A DNA stretch of 43,976 bases, taken from the NCBI RefSeq assembly GCF_012275575.1, contig NZ_NPIH01000131.1:1-43976 (forward strand), written 5' to 3'. The position numbers and the translations under genes were made by a program. Shown here piece after piece: positions 32,078-40,489 of the stretch (position 1 is its first letter; each line of letters begins with the position of its first letter). Below the pieces are notes generated by a model. It made no database searches, had not been told where the DNA came from, and saw nothing but the letters and a program-made list of their open reading frames with translations. Source of the stretch: Paraburkholderia sp. SG-MS1 (GTDB lineage Bacteria; Pseudomonadota; Gammaproteobacteria; Burkholderiales; Burkholderiaceae).

Positions 32078-32914
32078 TTATGCGCTTTGCGCCGGCGTGC
32101 GCACGCGTTCGAACACCTCGGCGATGTCGATGTCGCCGGTGTCCAGACCGAAGCGCTCGTGCAGGCATACGGCGAGTTCGTCGGCGCTGACGAGTTGCCG
32201 CTCGCTAATCATCTGCCCGCTGCCAGCGCGCTCGTTCAGCTGATCGTTGAACAGCGTGAGACGTGCTTCCGGCAACACGCGGCACACGATCAGGTTGCTG
32301 GCGAAAATCGAATCGGGCGACGTCGACGTGTACCAGTTCGAGGTTTCGTAATCGATCCACTCCACCGGCTGCAAGTCGAAGCGATAGACGCGCGCCCAGC
32401 TTTCGTCGAGAGCCTGCACTTCGAGATACAGCGCGTCGCGCGATGCATCGGCGAGGCGGAACGTGCCAAGCGGCGTCGGTTGCGCGAGACCCGTGGTTAA
32501 CCGCAGCGGCGCGGTCAGCGTGACGCTGCCGAAGCCGACGTCGGCGATCCACGCATCGGTTCCAATGTCGATGCGCAGCACCATGTGCGTGCGAGGTGGA
32601 ACCGCGTCGGACTCGCGCCCCCACACTACGCGCCCGAGCAGCGGCGTGACCTTGAAACCCAGTTGCATCAGCACGTTGGCGAACAGCGCGTTCTGTTCGA
32701 AGCAATAACCGCCGCGCCGTGCGGTGACGAGTTTGCTCTCGACCGATTCGAGGTCCAGCTTCACCGGCCGCCGCGTGAGCGGGTTCAGATTCTCGAACGG
32801 AATCGCTGCGGGATGCAGCCTGTGAATCGTCTGAAGGACTTCCAGCGTGGCCGCGCGCGGGCCTTCGTAGCCGATGCGGGCAAAGTAGTGTGGCAGATTG
32901 ACGACGTATGACAT
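32078..32914 (-). CDS. nat: arylamine N-acetyltransferase
   Basis: A 278-residue NAT, the usual bacterial length. It transfers acetyl from acetyl-CoA to arylamines or hydrazines in the cytoplasm. The catalytic triad is visible: Cys71 in Arg-Arg-Gly-Gly-Tyr-Cys-Phe-Glu-Gln-Asn, His110 in Pro-Arg-Thr-His-Met-Val-Leu and Asp125 in Asp-Val-Gly-Phe-Gly. The N-terminal Ile-Pro-Phe-Glu-Asn-Leu motif is at about 38-43. The start at Met-Ser-Tyr-Val is set by homology; the open frame continues 105 bases upstream but is not NAT-like. First gene of a two-gene minus-strand unit. Confidence 0.93.
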   Translation of the reverse strand: MSYVVNLPHYFARIGYEGPRAATLEVLQTIHRLHPAAIPFENLNPLTRRPVKLDLESVESKLVTARRGGYCFEQNALFANVLMQLGFKVTPLLGRVVWGRESDAVPPRTHMVLRIDIGTDAWIADVGFGSVTLTAPLRLTTGLAQPTPLGTFRLADASRDALYLEVQALDESWARVYRFDLQPVEWIDYETSNWYTSTSPDSIFASNLIVCRVLPEARLTLFNDQLNERAGSGQMISERQLVSADELAVCLHERFGLDTGDIDIAEVFERVRTPAQSA

Positions 32915-33121
32915 CGGCGTGGTCCGGTAGGTTACAGAGCTGGACGCTGACGGACCTGCACACTCGGCCCGGTACGCGATCCGACGGTTTCGGGACAAGA
33001 TCATAGCCGCATTTGCCACGCCTGCTTGCCGCTTGCCCGATGCGCGCGCCTCGCCGCTTTTCCGTCACCGCGTGGGGCGCGGCCCTACTGCATGAGCGGC
33101 GCCCGACACGTGTACCGCCCG

Positions 33122-33802
33122 CTACTGCATTCCCTTCAATGCCGACGTCGCGATCGACGGCACGGTAATGCCGTGGCTCGATGCGAACTGCACCGCCGAA
33201 TTCAGCGTGGACATCAGCGATTGCAACTGGCCCGGCGCCGACTGTGCGATGTAAGACGCACTCTGCGCCGTCTGCGGATTCAGCCCCGACTGCAACAGCG
33301 AAGACGGGCTCATCTGACCGATGCTGCCAAGTCCTGACTGCAGGCTCGAATACTGGCTCACGCCCTTGCCGAGCGATGACAGGCCGTCCGTGAACGCCTG
33401 CTTGTCGACCGGTGCCGCCGACGCGCTGCCGCTCGCATGACTCGCGAACGCATCCGTCAGCTTCTGCGAGAGCGACTGCTGCGTGCTGCCCACCTGCGTC
33501 AATTGACTCACCGAGGGCGTTCCGCCGCTCAGCAGACCCGCGGCCTGCTGCGCCTCACCTGCAGCACTGCTCATGCCCATCGCCGACGCGAGGCTCGACT
33601 GGCCGCTCAGCACCTGCTGGTTCGCCCCCGCATAGGTTTGCAGCAGCTGCGACATGCCGCCTTCGGAAGCCGGCGCGGTACCCGCCGAACTATTGCCGCC
33701 GCCAAGGCCGAACTGCTTCAGATTCAGTTGCGCGCTTGCCACGCCGCTCGCAAGCACACTGCCGCCGATCAGCATCGACATTAAAAGAATGCGGGTTTTC
33801 AT
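33122..33802 (-). CDS. secreted Ser/Gln/Ala/Gly-rich protein of unknown function
   Basis: A 226-residue protein I do not recognise. Residues 1-25 form a clear signal peptide ending Val-Ala-Ser-Ala. The mature protein is low-complexity, rich in Ser, Gln, Ala, Gly and Leu, with no cysteine and many Ser-Leu-Gln, Gly-Gly and Leu-Gln-Ser units. It has predicted helical stretches but no catalytic motif. A conserved-looking C-terminal part (Gln-Ser-Leu-Met-Ser-Thr-Leu-Asn-Ser-Ala-Val-Gln-Phe-Ala) may be a domain. AAGGAG precedes the chosen ATG; the open frame runs on to 33961 without support. It is divergent from the porin gene and shares its Fur-like upstream region. Confidence 0.8.
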   Translation of the reverse strand: MKTRILLMSMLIGGSVLASGVASAQLNLKQFGLGGGNSSAGTAPASEGGMSQLLQTYAGANQQVLSGQSSLASAMGMSSAAGEAQQAAGLLSGGTPSVSQLTQVGSTQQSLSQKLTDAFASHASGSASAAPVDKQAFTDGLSSLGKGVSQYSSLQSGLGSIGQMSPSSLLQSGLNPQTAQSASYIAQSAPGQLQSLMSTLNSAVQFASSHGITVPSIATSALKGMQ

Positions 33803-34144
33803 CTTTCTCTCCTTACTGTGTAGGGCTTCGGGGTTGATCGTGCGCTTCGACATGTCACGTGCGAGGACGTTCGACCTGACCACACCCATGCGATTCAATG
33901 ACCTTTTCATTCGGTTCAAATGACGTACAACTATCAATGAGTAGCTGCACGAAACGGACAAAATGACATGCCATCAATATTGATGAGAACCGTTCTCATC
34001 TAAATTGACGCCTGCCCCACGCGTGGGTACGATTCGCGCTAATTTGCTGCACGACGTCGCCGGCTGTTAGGCAAATCGTGGGCTGGCAACATCGCCAGTT
34101 CCCGTGATGAGTAATCAGTCGGAACAAAACCAATAAGGATTTCG
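33803..34144. promoter_or_regulatory. divergent control region of secreted protein and porin genes
   Basis: About 340 bases between divergent starts. The centre (33955-34012) is A+T-rich and contains the palindrome TCAATATTGA (33974-33983), which overlaps by two bases the 19-bp Fur-like palindrome at 33982-34000. AAGGA precedes the porin ATG. No gene is supported here. Confidence 0.6.
33982..34000. promoter_or_regulatory. 19-bp perfect palindrome, Fur-box-like
   Basis: GATGAGAAC-C-GTTCTCATC: two perfect 9-bp arms around one base. It keeps the TGA...TCA and GAA...TTC spacing of Fur boxes (19-bp, TGAtAAT-like half-sites), especially the TGAGAA variant. It is 145 bases upstream of the porin start and 180 upstream of the secreted-protein start. 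A different Fur-family or unrelated repressor could also use it. Confidence 0.55.
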
Positions 34145-35680
34145 ATGAAGTTCGCCCATCTCAATGGCGCCGTCGCGCAGGCACGTTCCGTTCGCGATAG
34201 CGCGGTGCGGGCCAGCGCAACTTATCGTACCCGCTTGCCTTCGATGCGGCGCGTCGCCCTGTGCACCGCATTCGCCTGGGCATCGTTGACGGCCTCTGCC
34301 GCGATGGCCGAAACCAATCCCGAAGCCAATCCCGATGCCGCACCGGAAGCCCCCGAAGCCGATCTGAAGATGAAGGCCGCCCAGACGGGCCAGTGGACCA
34401 GCTTCTGGAACCGCGAGCAGATGCTCGGCGACATCGGCGGCCTGCGCCCCTGGCTCGGCAAGTACGGCGTGACATTCACGCTCACCGAGACCAGCGAAGT
34501 GCTCGCCAATCTGCGCGGCGGCCTCGCGCGCGGCGCGGACTACGACGGTCTGACGACCGCCACTGTGCAGATGGATACGCAAAAAGCGTTCGGGCTGCCC
34601 GGCGGCCTGTTCAACGTCAGCGCGTTGCAGATTCACGGCGCCAACCTGAGCGCCAACAAGCTCGGCACACTGAATACCGCAAGCGGCATCGAAGCCGAGG
34701 ACACCACTCGCCTGTGGGAATTGTGGTATCAGCAGTCGTTTCTGAACAAACGTCTCGACGTGAAGATCGGTCAGCAAAGTATTGACCAGGAATTCATCAC
34801 GAGCCAGTACTCGGCTCTGTTCCTGAACACGATGTTCGGCTGGCCCGCCCTGCCCTCGTACAACATGCCGTCCGGCGGTCCGGCGTATCCGCTGGCGGGC
34901 CTCGGCGTGCGCGTGCGTGGCCAGATCACGCCTTCGTTGACGGCGTTGGCGGGCGTGTTCTCCGGCGACCCGCTCGGCAACAACCCGGACAACCTGAGCG
35001 GCACCAACTTCAATCTGCACAACGGCACGTTGTGGATCGGCGAGTTGCAATACGCGATCAACCAGCCGGCCGACGGCGAAATGGCCCGCACCGGCAGCAA
35101 GGCATTGCCCGGCACCTACAAGATCGGCGTCTGGTACAACAACAACAGTTTCGCGGACCAGCGCTACGACAACAACGGCTTGTCAATGGCGAATCCCGCA
35201 TCGACCGGCGTGCCCGCGAATCATCGCGGCAACTACAGCATCTACGCGGTAGCCGACCAGATGGTCTGGCGTCCTGATCCTGACGAGCCGCGCAGTCTCG
35301 GTGTGTTCGCGCGCGTGATGGGCGGCCCCGGCGACCGCAACCTGGTGAGCATCGCGGCCAACCTCGGGGTCGTGCTGAAAGCACCATTCGCCGGCCGCGA
35401 CGACGATAGCGTCGGCCTCGCGCTCACCTACATCAAGGTCGGCAATCACGTGCACGGACTCGATGAAGATTTCCGGGCCTTCACCAACGGGCCCTACGGC
35501 GTGCGCACCAGCGAAACCACGCTCGAGGCGACCTATCAGTACAAGGTCAATCCGTGGTGGCAACTGCAAGCTGACGCGCAATACACGTTCAATGCCGGCG
35601 CCGGCCAGAATCCGAACGACCCGACGCAGCCGCTGCGCAACACGTTCGTCATCGGCGTGCGGACCAACATCAATTTCTGA
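34145..35680 (+). CDS. OprB-type carbohydrate-selective porin
   Basis: A 511-residue outer-membrane porin of the OprB family. The signal sequence has a hydrophobic core at about residues 38-56 ending Ala-Ala-Met-Ala; about 33 Arg/Ala-rich residues precede it, giving an unusually long n-region. An internal Met at about residue 34 would give a standard signal peptide, but AAGGA lies before the first ATG. The mature part starts with an acidic Asn/Pro/Glu repeat (Asn-Pro-Glu-Ala-Asn-Pro-Asp-Ala), then the OprB pattern Leu-Gly-Asp-Ile-Gly-Gly-Leu-Arg-Pro-Trp-Leu and Gly-Val-Thr-Phe-Thr-Leu. It ends in Thr-Asn-Ile-Asn-Phe, with the terminal Phe expected for BAM recognition. It probably passes sugars or other small solutes. 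Confidence 0.88.
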   Translation: MKFAHLNGAVAQARSVRDSAVRASATYRTRLPSMRRVALCTAFAWASLTASAAMAETNPEANPDAAPEAPEADLKMKAAQTGQWTSFWNREQMLGDIGGLRPWLGKYGVTFTLTETSEVLANLRGGLARGADYDGLTTATVQMDTQKAFGLPGGLFNVSALQIHGANLSANKLGTLNTASGIEAEDTTRLWELWYQQSFLNKRLDVKIGQQSIDQEFITSQYSALFLNTMFGWPALPSYNMPSGGPAYPLAGLGVRVRGQITPSLTALAGVFSGDPLGNNPDNLSGTNFNLHNGTLWIGELQYAINQPADGEMARTGSKALPGTYKIGVWYNNNSFADQRYDNNGLSMANPASTGVPANHRGNYSIYAVADQMVWRPDPDEPRSLGVFARVMGGPGDRNLVSIAANLGVVLKAPFAGRDDDSVGLALTYIKVGNHVHGLDEDFRAFTNGPYGVRTSETTLEATYQYKVNPWWQLQADAQYTFNAGAGQNPNDPTQPLRNTFVIGVRTNINF

Positions 35681-35824
35681 TGCCGTTCGCGCCCGACCCC
35701 GTACGCTACCGATAAACCAGAACCCGTGCTTCCGGTCATGACCGACACCGCCGCTTTGTGCGCAGGCACGGAGGTTCGCGCCGCTGCTCTCGCCGCTCGG
35801 CACGCAAACGCTCGCGAATTTCAC

Positions 35825-36706
35825 CTACACGCCGACCCCACGCGCCGGCGCGCGCAACGACAGATCCTGCACCATCTGCGCAGCCAGATAATCGCAGGTC
35901 GGGCGGTCCGATTTGGCGCTGCGCGCCACCACGATTTCCAATGGCGCGATCTTCGGCAAGCCTTGCGCTTCGCCGAGAATCGCGAGCCGCGCCGGCACGC
36001 TGCAACGCGTGAGTGCGATCACCGACAACCCCGCATCCACGGTCGCCACCAGTCCCATCAGGCTCGCGCTGCTGAACGCCGCCCGATAGCGGATCCGCGC
36101 GCCGTCCAGTGCGGCCAGCGTGTGCCGGCGCGCGACACAGCCGGGCTCGTAGAGTCCCACCGGTAACGGCGACGCCGCCAGCACCGGCGTATCCACCGAC
36201 GCCCCCACCCACACCATCGGCTCGCTGCGCACGAATTCGCCACGCAACTTGCGGTCGCGCGTGACGAACGCGAGATCGATCTTGTTATCGGCCAGCATCG
36301 GTGCGAGCGACGTGCTTTGTGCGCAGACGATCTCGATCTCCACATGCGGATACAGGTTCGAGAAACGCCGCAACACCGGCGACAGCAGCGACGAGACGTA
36401 ATCGTCCGGCGCGCCGAGCACCACGCGTCCCGTCACCTCGGGCCGCACGATCGCCGACCAGGCCTCCTCGTGCAGCGCGAGCACGCGCCGCGCGTATTCG
36501 AGCAGCGTATTGCCGGGCCGCGTGAGCGACAGATTGCGCGTATTGCGCGCGAACAACGTGGTGCCGAGCATGGTTTCGAGCCGTTTGATCTGCATGCTGA
36601 CGGCCGCCTGCGAGCGATGCACGGTGGTCGCCGCTTTCGTGAAGCTGCCCGTCTCCACCACCGCGACAAAGCTGCGCAACAGGTCGACGTCGAATTCGGG
36701 GTGCAT
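35825..36706 (-). CDS. LysR-family transcriptional regulator
   Basis: A 293-residue LTTR. Residues 5-65 contain the helix-turn-helix (Leu-Leu-Arg-Ser-Phe-Val-Ala-Val-Val-Glu-Thr-Gly-Ser-Phe-Thr-Lys-Ala-Ala, Gln-Ala-Ala-Val-Ser-Met-Gln-Ile-Lys-Arg-Leu-Glu). Residues about 90-290 are the two-lobed effector domain. It is divergent from the DMT transporter gene with 101 bases between starts, the usual arrangement for an LTTR controlling its neighbour. It converges with the porin gene, 144 bases from its stop. Confidence 0.92.
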   Translation of the reverse strand: MHPEFDVDLLRSFVAVVETGSFTKAATTVHRSQAAVSMQIKRLETMLGTTLFARNTRNLSLTRPGNTLLEYARRVLALHEEAWSAIVRPEVTGRVVLGAPDDYVSSLLSPVLRRFSNLYPHVEIEIVCAQSTSLAPMLADNKIDLAFVTRDRKLRGEFVRSEPMVWVGASVDTPVLAASPLPVGLYEPGCVARRHTLAALDGARIRYRAAFSSASLMGLVATVDAGLSVIALTRCSVPARLAILGEAQGLPKIAPLEIVVARSAKSDRPTCDYLAAQMVQDLSLRAPARGVGV

Positions 36707-36729
36707 GATTTATCAATCCGGCTGATGGA

Positions 36730-36744
36730 ATTACTCAATTTAAT
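36730..36744. promoter_or_regulatory. candidate LysR box ATTA-N7-TAAT
   Basis: ATTA and TAAT arms around seven bases, containing T-N11-A, in the 101-bp gap between the divergent LysR and DMT genes. Position and form fit an LTTR recognition site for control of the exporter. Confidence 0.5.
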
Positions 36745-36807
36745 TCGTTTGTCGGTGCCACGCAAGCCGCGCAATACTCGGGATATCACGTTTCGGAGCC
36801 GCTTCGC

Positions 36808-37728
36808 ATGTCCCTCACCCAACGTCAACAAGGCGCGATCACGCTCGCGAGCGGCGGGCTGCTGATGGGCACGCTAGGCGTCTTCGTCGAGGAGGCGCGG
36901 CTCGGCGCGCTGACGCTCGTGTTCTTTCGCTGCCTGTTCGGGTTTCTGGCGCTTGCCGCGTATTGCGCATGGAAGGGCTTTTTCAAGCGATCACATTTCA
37001 CGCGCCGCACCGTCGCGCTCGCGTTGCTCTCGGGCGTGCTGATGGTCACGCAGTGGGTTGGCTTTTTCGACGCGATCCATCGCACCAGCATTGCCGTGGC
37101 GACCGTGGTGTTTCACGTGCAGCCGTTCTGGGTCGTGCTGATCGGCGCGGCGCTGTTCAATGAGCGGCTCGGTATGGATCGGCTCGGCTGGATCGCGACC
37201 GCGTTTGTCGGGCTCGTGCTCGCCTCGGGCGTCGCGGCCACGGAGCATCTGCAGGGCCATACGGGTTATCTGATCGGGATCGGCGAGGCGCTAGTTGGGT
37301 CGCTGCTGTATGCGAGCGTGACGTTGATCGCCAAAGGGCTCGGCAATCTGCGCCCGCATCTGCTGACGCTCGCGCAATGCGCGGTCGGCGTGGTGTGTCT
37401 GCCGTTCATCGCGCCGCTCACCGCGGTGCATATCGGCCCGACGCAGTGGTTCTGGCTGGTCGGCATGGGCGTGCTGCATACGGGCTTGGCCTATGTGCTG
37501 ATCTACGGCGCACTGCCCAGGCTAAGCACGCCGGTGATCGCGGTGCTGCTGTTCGTCTATCCGCTCACCGCGATCGTGGTGGATGCGGTGGTGTACGGCC
37601 GGGCGCTGTCGCTGCCGCAACTCGCAGGCATGACGCTGATCGTGGTGGCGAGCCTCGGCGTCAATCTGGGCTGGCCGCTGCTGTCGCTGCTGCGGCCTCG
37701 TGGACAGGCGCGGCGGCACGCGGATTGA
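36808..37728 (+). CDS. EamA/DMT-family transporter
   Basis: A 306-residue inner-membrane protein with ten hydrophobic helices in two homologous EamA halves (about 10-140 and 150-290). The first half has Phe-Phe-Arg-Cys-Leu-Phe-Gly-Phe-Leu-Ala and Gly-Phe-Phe-Asp-Ala-Ile-His-Arg-Thr-Ser-Ile-Ala; the second has Tyr-Ala-Ser-Val-Thr-Leu-Ile-Ala-Lys-Gly and Val-Tyr-Pro-Leu-Thr-Ala-Ile-Val-Val-Asp. Members mostly export amino acids and other metabolites. GGAG lies about nine bases before the ATG. It is likely controlled by the divergent LysR protein. Substrate unknown. Confidence 0.9.
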   Translation: MSLTQRQQGAITLASGGLLMGTLGVFVEEARLGALTLVFFRCLFGFLALAAYCAWKGFFKRSHFTRRTVALALLSGVLMVTQWVGFFDAIHRTSIAVATVVFHVQPFWVVLIGAALFNERLGMDRLGWIATAFVGLVLASGVAATEHLQGHTGYLIGIGEALVGSLLYASVTLIAKGLGNLRPHLLTLAQCAVGVVCLPFIAPLTAVHIGPTQWFWLVGMGVLHTGLAYVLIYGALPRLSTPVIAVLLFVYPLTAIVVDAVVYGRALSLPQLAGMTLIVVASLGVNLGWPLLSLLRPRGQARRHAD

Positions 37729-38213
37729 GATCCTGTCTCACTGCGGCAAAAAAGTGGCGCCAGATTTCGCGCTTCATTGTTTCTGATGTTCCGGTGATCC
37801 AGCGTTCGACAGTTTGCGCGGCATCACGCCGTCAGCACGCCACTCGCAAGGGGGCTTCCGCGTCGCCGCGCGTTCTTCGCGGAACTCAACAGTCACGACG
37901 TCTGCTCCGCGCTACCGCTGGCAGCTTCTTCGCCTGCCGCACGTAGCAGGCAAACCGGTCTTCAAAAGTGAAAGTCTTCATTGCTAACAGGCTCGGAGAA
38001 GCACCGTCCCGGTGTACTCAAAAAAACAGTGGCGCGAATAGTGACAAATGCCGTTATCACTGCGGTACTGGCAGGTACTGGCTGAGCGCAAGGTCATCCG
38101 GAGAACGAACCGATTGCAAAAAAATGGATTCAGACAACGCTGTGCTGAATCCATTCACCTGGGCTGGCCTGCCTAATTCGTGCTGAAGGCCTGTTCGCGC
38201 CACCCCGCCAAAC
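37729..38213. other. intergenic region, relatively A+T-rich
   Basis: About 485 bases between the convergent DMT and MFS genes. It holds the MFS terminator at 38117-38155 and a weak hairpin with 6-bp arms (GCCTGC at 37932, GCAGGC at 37946) that could end the DMT transcript. A 72-codon frame at 37968 has no ribosome binding site or recognisable features and runs through the terminator, so I do not call it. The composition is visibly less G+C-rich than the flanks. Confidence 0.55.
38117..38155 (-). terminator. intrinsic terminator of the MFS gene
   Basis: On the minus strand, an 11-bp perfect stem (AATGGATTCAG and CTGAATCCATT, loop of 11 bases) runs directly into seven consecutive T. It lies about 60 bases after the MFS stop codon and has the full form of a rho-independent terminator in that direction only. 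Confidence 0.85.
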
Positions 38214-39512
38214 TCACTGCGGCAACACCTCCCCCTTCGTCTCCGGTGCGAACGGAATCACGAACAAACCAATTACGAACGCGAGCGCCGTCAACGCGAC
38301 CGGCACGCCGAGCGTATGCATGCGCAGCACCGCGGCACCGAGCAGAAAGTTGACGCCCGCGCCGACAAACCGCCCGAACGACGTACAGAACGCGAACGCC
38401 GTGGCCCGCACGCGGGTTTCGAACTGCTCCGGCAGCCACAGGCTGAACAACGCAAAATTGCCGCCGAAAAAGCCCAACACGCAGAGCCACGCGATAAACG
38501 GCGCGAGCCCGTTCGGCAGATAGAACGCCCAGCCGAAACTGCCGGCGATCGATACCGCCATGCCGGTGAAGTAAATCGCCAGTGTCTTCTTGCGGCCGAT
38601 GCGCTCGGCGAGCGGCGGCAATGCGAGACAGCCGATGATCGTCGCGATGGACAAAAGCCCCGTCGCCACCGACGCCATCCTGATCGAATCGGCCTTCGTC
38701 ATGCCGGCGCGGGTCGCCAGCTGAATCACCGCGGACGGCTCGTACACCGCACCCGCCCACAAGCCGATGATCGCGATCGTCAAGAGGATGCACGCCACCC
38801 AGGTCCGGCGCCGATAGGCCGGCCCGAGGATTTCGCGCAGGGGCTTGCTCCGCACGGCGTTGGCTTCGGCCTTCTGCCACTTCTCCGGCTCTTTCACGCG
38901 CAGCAGAATCAGAATCGCGACCACCACCGGCACCGCGCCGGTAAGGAACATCGCGCGCCAGCCGAAGTGCACGCCGATCGTGTAGTTGAGCGCCGCCGCG
39001 AGAAAGAAGCCCGCGTAGTAGCCCGTTTGCAGATAACCCGCGCCCATCTTGCGGCGATCCTCCGGCCACGCTTCGGCCACATAGGTGCCCGCCAGCGCCC
39101 ACTCGCCGCCGATGCCGACGCCCGCAATGAAGCGATAAATGCCGAGTTCCCACACGTTCGAGGACGTCGCGGCGAGCCCCGTGAAAATCGCGAACGTGAA
39201 GATGGTGCCGGCCAGCACCTTGGTGCGCCCAAAGCGATCGGCGAGCGGCCCCCAGATGAACGACAGCCCCCACCCCACCAGGAACAGCGCAAACAGGATC
39301 GAGCCGGCGAGACCCACGTTCGCCGGCGTGGCCGCAAAACCGGAGCGCGGCAACAGCTCGGTCAAGGCCGGCGTCAACACGAGCGCGTAGATGAACGAGT
39401 CCATCCCGTCGAGCGTCCAGCCGGCCCATGCTCCCCAAAAACCTACGATCTGCGAACGATTGAGCGGCGTGCGGCGCCGCGCGACCGGTGTACTGTCGGT
39501 CAGTGAATTCAT
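38214..39512 (-). CDS. MFS transporter (metabolite:H+ symporter type)
   Basis: A 432-residue MFS protein with 12 predicted helices. It has the loop 2-3 motif Gly-Pro-Leu-Ala-Asp-Arg-Phe-Gly-Arg-Thr-Lys, Arg-Phe-Ile-Ala-Gly-Val-Gly-Ile-Gly-Gly-Glu-Trp (as in carboxylate and aromatic-acid symporters) and loop 8-9 Pro-Pro-Leu-Ala-Glu-Arg-Ile-Gly-Arg-Lys-Lys. Two ATG codons are adjacent; GGAGG is six bases from the second, which I use. It is divergent from the gntR-mdc operon, and the mdc genes in view include no carrier. So import of malonate or a related acid is a reasonable inference. A dedicated malonate carrier could still lie beyond the window edge. An intrinsic terminator follows. Confidence 0.88.
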   Translation of the reverse strand: MNSLTDSTPVARRRTPLNRSQIVGFWGAWAGWTLDGMDSFIYALVLTPALTELLPRSGFAATPANVGLAGSILFALFLVGWGLSFIWGPLADRFGRTKVLAGTIFTFAIFTGLAATSSNVWELGIYRFIAGVGIGGEWALAGTYVAEAWPEDRRKMGAGYLQTGYYAGFFLAAALNYTIGVHFGWRAMFLTGAVPVVVAILILLRVKEPEKWQKAEANAVRSKPLREILGPAYRRRTWVACILLTIAIIGLWAGAVYEPSAVIQLATRAGMTKADSIRMASVATGLLSIATIIGCLALPPLAERIGRKKTLAIYFTGMAVSIAGSFGWAFYLPNGLAPFIAWLCVLGFFGGNFALFSLWLPEQFETRVRATAFAFCTSFGRFVGAGVNFLLGAAVLRMHTLGVPVALTALAFVIGLFVIPFAPETKGEVLPQ

Positions 39513-39691
39513 CATGCTCCTCCGGCCCTGCGATGGGCGTACGTAATCGGAACTACCGGGAACGACGACATGGAATGGCGCGCGCAGATCGACAGATACA
39601 GGCCACCTTTGTACGGCGGAGGCGTGGCCTGCGGGGCAGGCCCGGCAAAAACTTTCCGGGTTTGCCCGCGTGTAAAGCGCGTCTTTTTATA

Positions 39692-39697
39692 TATAAT
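39692..39697 (+). promoter_or_regulatory. minus-10 element TATAAT of the gntR-mdc operon
   Basis: A consensus TATAAT inside an A+T-rich stretch (39683-39705), only 10 bases before the regulator ATG. No good minus-35 hexamer lies at the usual distance and no ribosome binding site lies between, so the transcript may be leaderless or nearly so, or the stretch may instead be an operator. Confidence 0.45.
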
Positions 39698-39707
39698 ATT
39701 TGATACC

Positions 39708-40481
39708 ATGAGCGAAGCAATAGATGGTTTTCCCCTGGACGCCCCGGCACGCGGGCCGCTTTTGCCCGCTGCGGCGCCGCGCGAGAGCACTTCGCGTGTG
39801 ATCGCGGAGGCCCTGCGCGCGGCGATCGTCGACGGCACGCTGGCGCCGGGCGCGCCGCTGCGCCAAGATGCGATCGCGCGGCACTTCTCCGTCAGCGCGA
39901 TTCCGGTGCGCGAGGCGCTGCGCCAGATCGAAAGCGAAGGCTGGGTGAGAGCCGCAGTGCACAAAGGCGTGACAGTCGCGCCGTTGTCGGCGGATGAAGC
40001 GCGCGAGATCTACGAGATCCGTTCCGCTCTCGAGAGCCTCGCGATCGGCCTTGCAATTCCCAACCACAGCGCCGTGACGCTGCGCGACGCCGCGAACCTG
40101 TGCCACTCCGCCGAACGCGAGCCCGACCCGTCGCTGTACGTCGCGCGCAATGCCGCGTTTCACATGAGCCTGTATGCGCCCGCCGGGCGTCCGCAACTCG
40201 CGGATATGATCGGCATGCTGCATCGGCGCGGCGAACGGTATCTGCGCCTGAAGTTCGGCTTGCCCGCGTACAAGGGCGAGTCCGACAATGAGCACGCCGC
40301 GCTGCTCGACGCCGTGCAGCGGCGCGACATCGCGATGGCCCAGTCGCTCGTTGTCGCGCATCTGCTCGGCACCGGCGAGCTGCTCCATCGTTTTCTGACC
40401 GAACGGGCGCAGGCGGAAGCCGCGCTTGCGAATCAACCGAAGCCGCGCGGCAGACGCGCGCGCACCACCACCGGGAGTTGA
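39708..40481 (+). CDS. GntR/FadR-family (FCD) regulator of malonate genes
   Basis: A 257-residue GntR regulator of the FadR/FCD subfamily. The N-terminal helix-turn-helix reads Arg-Val-Ile-Ala-Glu-Ala-Leu-Arg-Ala-Ala-Ile, Leu-Arg-Gln-Asp-Ala-Ile-Ala-Arg-His-Phe and Pro-Val-Arg-Glu-Ala-Leu-Arg-Gln-Ile. The all-helical FCD domain has the three expected metal-binding histidines in Ala-Phe-His-Met-Ser-Leu, Asn-Glu-His-Ala-Ala-Leu and Val-Ala-His-Leu. It immediately precedes mdcA (eight bases between stop and ATG) and probably governs it in response to malonate, in the way of MdcY. The start at Met-Ser-Glu-Ala is chosen because upstream sequence is promoter-like; no ribosome binding site is seen. 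Confidence 0.88.
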   Translation: MSEAIDGFPLDAPARGPLLPAAAPRESTSRVIAEALRAAIVDGTLAPGAPLRQDAIARHFSVSAIPVREALRQIESEGWVRAAVHKGVTVAPLSADEAREIYEIRSALESLAIGLAIPNHSAVTLRDAANLCHSAEREPDPSLYVARNAAFHMSLYAPAGRPQLADMIGMLHRRGERYLRLKFGLPAYKGESDNEHAALLDAVQRRDIAMAQSLVVAHLLGTGELLHRFLTERAQAEAALANQPKPRGRRARTTTGS

Positions 40482-40489
40482 CCGAGCCG

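Noticed and set aside
37932..37951. GCCTGC/GCAGGC hairpin as terminator of the DMT gene
   Set aside because: Six-base arms, no T-run, and 200 bases from the stop codon.
37968..38186. 72-codon open frame between the DMT and MFS genes
   Set aside because: No ribosome binding site, no recognisable motif, and it reads through the MFS terminator hairpin.
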